A stretch of DNA of 9,312 nt. Origin: JADLGF01 sp020849415 (GTDB taxonomy: Bacteria > Chloroflexota > Chloroflexia > Thermomicrobiales > UBA6265). The notes beneath the pieces were generated by a model. That model saw only the letters and a program-made list of their open reading frames with translations. It searched no databases and had not been told where the DNA came from. Location of the stretch: positions 1-9,312 of the forward strand of contig JAPXTJ010000129.1 of assembly GCA_033812595.1 (NCBI GenBank). Direction: 5' to 3'. This document shows positions 6,582 to 9,312 of this stretch, piece after piece. Numbering within the stretch: position 1 is the stretch's first letter; every line of letters starts with the position of its first letter. Made by a program: the position numbers and the translations under genes.

Positions 6582-7772
6582 TCAATCGAAGAACCGCTCG
6601 TCCTCGGGTAGCAGGTACTGCTTGGCGGCCTCGACCTTGAAGGTCACGCCGAGGCCCGGTCGGGTGCCAATCGCGATCGAGCCTTCGTCAACGGTGGGCA
6701 CACCCTCGACGATGTCGTACCACCACGCCGGGTCGCCGGTCGGGTACTCGAAGGCGATGTAGTTGTCCGGCAACGTTGCGCAAACCTGCACCAACGCCGC
6801 CAGGCCGATCACGCCATCGAGCGTGCCGTGTGGCGCCATCAATACCCCGTGGAGCGCGGCGTATTCCGCCACCCATTTGAGCTCGGCGAGGCCGCCGATA
6901 TCGCACGGATCGGGACCGATGATCCGCACGGCGTTGGTTTCAATCAGCGACTTGAAGTTGTTGCGCAGGTAGATCTGCTCGCCGGTGTGGATGGGAACCG
7001 AAGTACTGGTGGTCAACTCGCGGTAGACATCAGCATCGACGTAGGGGATGTAGTCGCCCGTGAGCATATCTTCCAACCACATCAGGTCGAGGTGCTCGAG
7101 GGCACGGGCGAGTTTGATCGCATCGGGCAACACGAAGCCGGGTCCGCAATCGAGCGCGAGGCCGATTTCGTCGCCCAGTTCCGCTTTCATCGCCTCGACG
7201 CAGGCGACGATGTGACGCAGGGAGCGTTCCGTCAACACTCCACGCGTCACCTGATAGTTGTTCGCGACCGGCTGGCGTTCTCCGTAGATGAAGTCTGGAA
7301 TCTCATACTTCATGCCGCTGTGAAACGCGATGCCCTGCTTGACGATCTTGAACCCTTCCGGCTCGGCTTTCATGCGCCGGACATTCTCGGCAAAGTCCTC
7401 GGGCGAGAAACTGGTCATTCGCGTGCGTTTGTTGCCGTTATAGACCAGCACCCGGTCGCGCACCTTGCCGCCGAGCAACTTGTGCACTGGCAACCCGGCC
7501 GACTTCCCGGCGATATCCCAGAGCGCGAATTCGATCGCGGAAACCGCCGCGCCCCACGGCTTGAAGGCGCCGCGCTGCCGGATGCGCAGCATCGTGCGCT
7601 CAACATCAGTCGGATCGGCACCGATCAGGAACTCACCGAGGTGCAGCACGTGGGGTTTCGTGTACGGTTTCGAGCTTTCGATCTGGCCGATGCCATCGAT
7701 GCCCTCGTCCGTCAGAATCCGCACGATCGGGTTCTTGCCAATGACTGCGCAACGCACGTCGGTGATCTTCAC
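6582..7772 (-). CDS. Mandelate racemase/muconate lactonizing enzyme family protein (enolase superfamily, probable sugar-acid dehydratase)
   Basis: This 396-residue protein is a cytoplasmic Mg2+-dependent enzyme of the enolase superfamily, whose members abstract the proton alpha to a carboxylate. The N-terminal capping domain starts MKITDVRCAVIG and includes VRILTDEGIDGIGQ. AVSAIEFALWDIAGKSAGLPV with KLLGGKVRDRV marks the entry to the barrel. Metal ligands are D208 (LALDCGPG), E234 (WLEDM) and E265 (HTGEQ). The mandelate-racemase-type base dyad is D288 (GPDPCDIGG) and H315 (MAPHGT), 27 residues apart as in mandelate racemase. K142 and K145 (FKIVKQG) sit at the end of the second strand, spaced KxxK rather than KxK, followed by an insertion before D208. 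This pattern suits acid-sugar dehydratases (galactonate, mannonate and related types), but the substrate cannot be read. Start: a GTG at 7770-7772 with AGGGAG eight bases upstream fits the family N-terminus; a GTG at 7803-7805 would add 11 residues and lacks a ribosome-binding site. Confidence 0.9.
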   Translation of the reverse strand: MKITDVRCAVIGKNPIVRILTDEGIDGIGQIESSKPYTKPHVLHLGEFLIGADPTDVERTMLRIRQRGAFKPWGAAVSAIEFALWDIAGKSAGLPVHKLLGGKVRDRVLVYNGNKRTRMTSFSPEDFAENVRRMKAEPEGFKIVKQGIAFHSGMKYEIPDFIYGERQPVANNYQVTRGVLTERSLRHIVACVEAMKAELGDEIGLALDCGPGFVLPDAIKLARALEHLDLMWLEDMLTGDYIPYVDADVYRELTTSTSVPIHTGEQIYLRNNFKSLIETNAVRIIGPDPCDIGGLAELKWVAEYAALHGVLMAPHGTLDGVIGLAALVQVCATLPDNYIAFEYPTGDPAWWYDIVEGVPTVDEGSIAIGTRPGLGVTFKVEAAKQYLLPEDERFFD

Positions 7773-7780
7773 GAGGCCAT

Positions 7781-7786
7781 CTCCCT
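7781..7786 (-). promoter_or_regulatory. Ribosome-binding site deciding a GTG start for the enolase-superfamily gene
   Basis: The minus strand reads AGGGAG eight bases upstream of the GTG at 7770-7772. It supports this start over the upstream GTG at 7803-7805, which has no such element. Confidence 0.6.
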
Positions 7787-7864
7787 GGTTGGTGCTCGGC
7801 GACACGTGACACTCGATTGTTGGTCGTTGCGCTCATCCTACCGGAGAACTGGCGGTTTTGTCGG

Positions 7865-9073
7865 CTAACCCCACCCACCCTGCTTGCTGCGCGTGCGCAC
7901 GAGGAGCCAGATGAAGAAGGGACCGCCGGTGAGGCTCATGGTGACGCCGATCGGGATTTCGGTCGGTGCGGCGATCGTGCGGGAAGCGAGATCGGCCAGT
8001 GGCAGCAACGTTGCGCCGGCCAGGGCGCAAAGCGGGATCAGCCGCCGGTGATCGGGACCGACCCAGAGCCGCACCAGGTGCGGCACCACCAGCCCGACGA
8101 AGACGATCGCGCCGGCGAAGGCGACGGCCGCGCCGGTCATGCAGGCGGTGACGAAGATCAGCAAGACGCGAATGCGTTCCACCTCGACGCCAAGGTGCCG
8201 CGCCTCACGCTCCCCGAGTACGAAAAGATTGAGACTGGTCCGGTAGTACAGAATGATCGCGAGTCCGACCAGGGTTACGGCGCCGACGATGGCGACGTGT
8301 TTCCACTGCGATCCGCCGAGACTGCCGAGCGTCCAAAAAGTCACCGATCGAAGCTGCTGATTGTTCGCAATCGAGATCAGCAGTCCAACGGCCGCGCCGG
8401 CGATTGCGTTCAGCGCCACCCCGGACAGCAGCAACGTCACGATCTCCGTCCGGCCCTGATAGCGCGCCAGCAGGTACACGAGCGTGGTCACGAACAGCCC
8501 GCCGAGCGACGCGAAGATCGGCAGGGTCCAGATACCAAAGGTGTTGATTTCGAGCACGATCGAGGCAACCGCGCCAAAGGCGGCCCCGGCGGAGACGCCG
8601 ATCAGGCCGGGGTCAGCCAGCGGATTCCGGAAGATTCCCTGCATGGTTGCGCCCGAAACCGCCAGGCCGCAGCCGATGATGGCGCCGAGCAGCGTCCGTG
8701 GAATCCGGATCGTCCAGACCACCGCGTCCTTCTGGCGGGTGATCTCCAGATCGAGCCGATCGACCAGGGAAGAGATCACCGGCAGCGATTCGGCGTGCCG
8801 CAGCACCGACCCAATAGTCCCCGCCAGCGGTACGCCGCCGAGGAGATCACGCAGATGATTGGTGATGATCCGGATCGTTTCGGCCGGGGAAACGGAAACC
8901 GCGCCCATGCCGATGTTGACCAGCAGGCTGGCGACGAACGCGACTCCGAGGATGATCCCCGGAGTCGCGCCGTAGCGCAGCGCGGCCACAATTCGGTTCC
9001 AGCCTTCGGTCACGACGCTGCGCAGCATCGTGACGCCGCCGGCCGAGCCCTCGCGGAGCCGCCCGGCACTCAT
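7865..9073 (-). CDS. hmuU: Haem/iron ABC transporter permease (FecCD family, HmuU-like)
   Basis: This 402-residue inner-membrane permease is of the FecCD/BtuC type, which as a homodimer with an ATPase moves haem, siderophore or cobalamin from a binding protein into the cytoplasm. Family signatures are clear: RIPRTLLGAIIGCGLAVSG (123-141), GATMQGIFRNPLADPGLIGV (141-160), VTLLLSGVALNAIAGAAVG, FWTLGSLGGSQW, LGEREARHLGVEVERIR (the cytoplasmic coupling region for the ATPase), and FVGLVVPHLVRLWVGPDHR followed by GATLLPLADLASR, PTEIPIGVTMSLTGGPFFIW. FWTLGSL and the adjacent HmuT-like gene favour haem. It is longer than the usual 330-360 residues: an N-terminal leader of about 35 residues and an extended segment (about 60-118) between the first helix and the RIPR motif. 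Its ATG overlaps the upstream stop (ATGA at 9070-9073), indicating translational coupling; an internal ATG at residue 16 is a weaker alternative. No ATPase gene follows it here. Confidence 0.92.
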   Translation of the reverse strand: MSAGRLREGSAGGVTMLRSVVTEGWNRIVAALRYGATPGIILGVAFVASLLVNIGMGAVSVSPAETIRIITNHLRDLLGGVPLAGTIGSVLRHAESLPVISSLVDRLDLEITRQKDAVVWTIRIPRTLLGAIIGCGLAVSGATMQGIFRNPLADPGLIGVSAGAAFGAVASIVLEINTFGIWTLPIFASLGGLFVTTLVYLLARYQGRTEIVTLLLSGVALNAIAGAAVGLLISIANNQQLRSVTFWTLGSLGGSQWKHVAIVGAVTLVGLAIILYYRTSLNLFVLGEREARHLGVEVERIRVLLIFVTACMTGAAVAFAGAIVFVGLVVPHLVRLWVGPDHRRLIPLCALAGATLLPLADLASRTIAAPTEIPIGVTMSLTGGPFFIWLLVRTRSKQGGWG

Positions 9074-9312
9074 GCCGCCGGCGACGCTTCCGCGTCCGGA
9101 CCGAGCACATCAGTGCCCTGCCACTCGGGGTGCAGCGGTTCGCCTTCGAGCGTCGGGTGAATCGCCAGGGCGAGGTCGTAGATGGCGTCGCCGATGCGCG
9201 GTCCGAACCCGAGCAGGTAGAGATCCTCGAAGGCGATCACGTTGCCCGTCTCACCGGCGGGCGTCTGGGCGATGCCCGGAATCTGCATGAGACCGTCGAC
9301 GCCGCCGACCGA
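9070..9312 (-). CDS. hmuT: Haem ABC transporter substrate-binding protein, C-terminal part (HmuT-like; 5' end outside window)
   Basis: The last 80 residues of a periplasmic-binding-protein-type protein, entering from the right edge in an open frame. The text SVGGVDGLMQIPGIAQTPAG, then VIAFEDLYLLGFGPRIGDAIYDLALAIHP, is the usual C-terminus of HmuT-type haem-binding proteins (known pattern: GG-DGLL-lPG-aqTPAG, then D-l-LLGFGPR-G-A---LA--lHP). It ends with a short hydrophilic tail, EGEPLHPEWQGTDVLGPDAE and a few more residues. In Gram-positive-like or monoderm bacteria it would be a surface lipoprotein, in diderms periplasmic, where it delivers haem to the permease; the signal region is not visible. 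The stop overlaps the permease start by ATGA. Haem specificity rests on the family resemblance; cobalamin or siderophore binding is less likely but possible. Confidence 0.85.
   Translation of the reverse strand, partial: SVGGVDGLMQIPGIAQTPAGETGNVIAFEDLYLLGFGPRIGDAIYDLALAIHPTLEGEPLHPEWQGTDVLGPDAEASPAA

Noticed and set aside
6561..6590. TTGACA on the plus strand at 6561-6566
   Set aside because: A perfect -35 hexamer, but the hexamer 17 bases on (AATCGA) is a poor -10, and no plus-strand gene follows.
7773..7864. Possible terminator or promoter between hmuU and the enolase-superfamily gene
   Set aside because: Only a 4-bp inverted match (ACCG...CGGT) and no T-tract; nothing supportable was seen in the 92 bases.
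6828..7868. 346-residue plus-strand open frame
   Set aside because: Antisense of the enolase-superfamily gene; no family resemblance.
7817..9160. 447-residue open frame on the plus strand opposite hmuU
   Set aside because: Its translation is Arg/Asp/Gln/His-rich low complexity with no domain text, as expected for the antisense of a high-GC gene. The minus-strand frame is an unmistakable FecCD permease.

Overview
The window looks like ordinary chromosomal DNA from a free-living, high-GC bacterium. The layout (large c-di-GMP enzyme, HdeD-like membrane protein with 'sunset'-type repeats, haem ABC transporter, enolase-superfamily enzyme) fits Chloroflexota, perhaps Thermomicrobia, or an actinobacterium. 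This assignment is inferred from gene style and protein families only; no rRNA or other phylogenetic marker is present. I see no tRNA, rRNA, CRISPR array, insertion sequence, phage gene or attachment site.

Left part (1-4029): a minus-strand gene running off the left edge encodes the first 170 residues of a DUF2156 / phosphatidylglycerol-lysyltransferase C-terminal-like protein. It is divergent from a plus-strand gene (823-4029) encoding a 1068-residue membrane c-di-GMP enzyme: ten predicted membrane segments, then GAF-like, PAS, GGDEF and EAL domains, with every key catalytic residue I looked for intact. The 312-base divergent spacer holds no gene and only weak promoter-like sequences.

Middle (4030-6395): a strong inverted repeat at 4044-4077 lies between the convergent 3' ends of the c-di-GMP gene and the next gene and is the likely shared bidirectional terminator. 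The next gene (minus, 4089-6395) is the most unusual item. It encodes a 768-residue fusion of a six-helix HdeD/DUF308 membrane domain, a long acidic linker, and three ungapped 67-residue copies of a domain with the core KGNxxSRxYHxPGGxxY...T...FAT...GFR. The C-terminal copy has a Cys pair that is partly lost in copy 2 and absent in copy 1.

Right part (6582-9312): three minus-strand genes. Reading in the direction of transcription, the C-terminus of a haem-binding protein (hmuT, cut by the right edge) overlaps by ATGA the permease gene hmuU. After a 92-base gap comes an enolase-superfamily (mandelate racemase/muconate lactonizing type) gene. No ATPase gene (hmuV) follows hmuU in this window. 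The sugar-acid-dehydratase-like enzyme has no evident link to haem uptake and probably just shares the strand.
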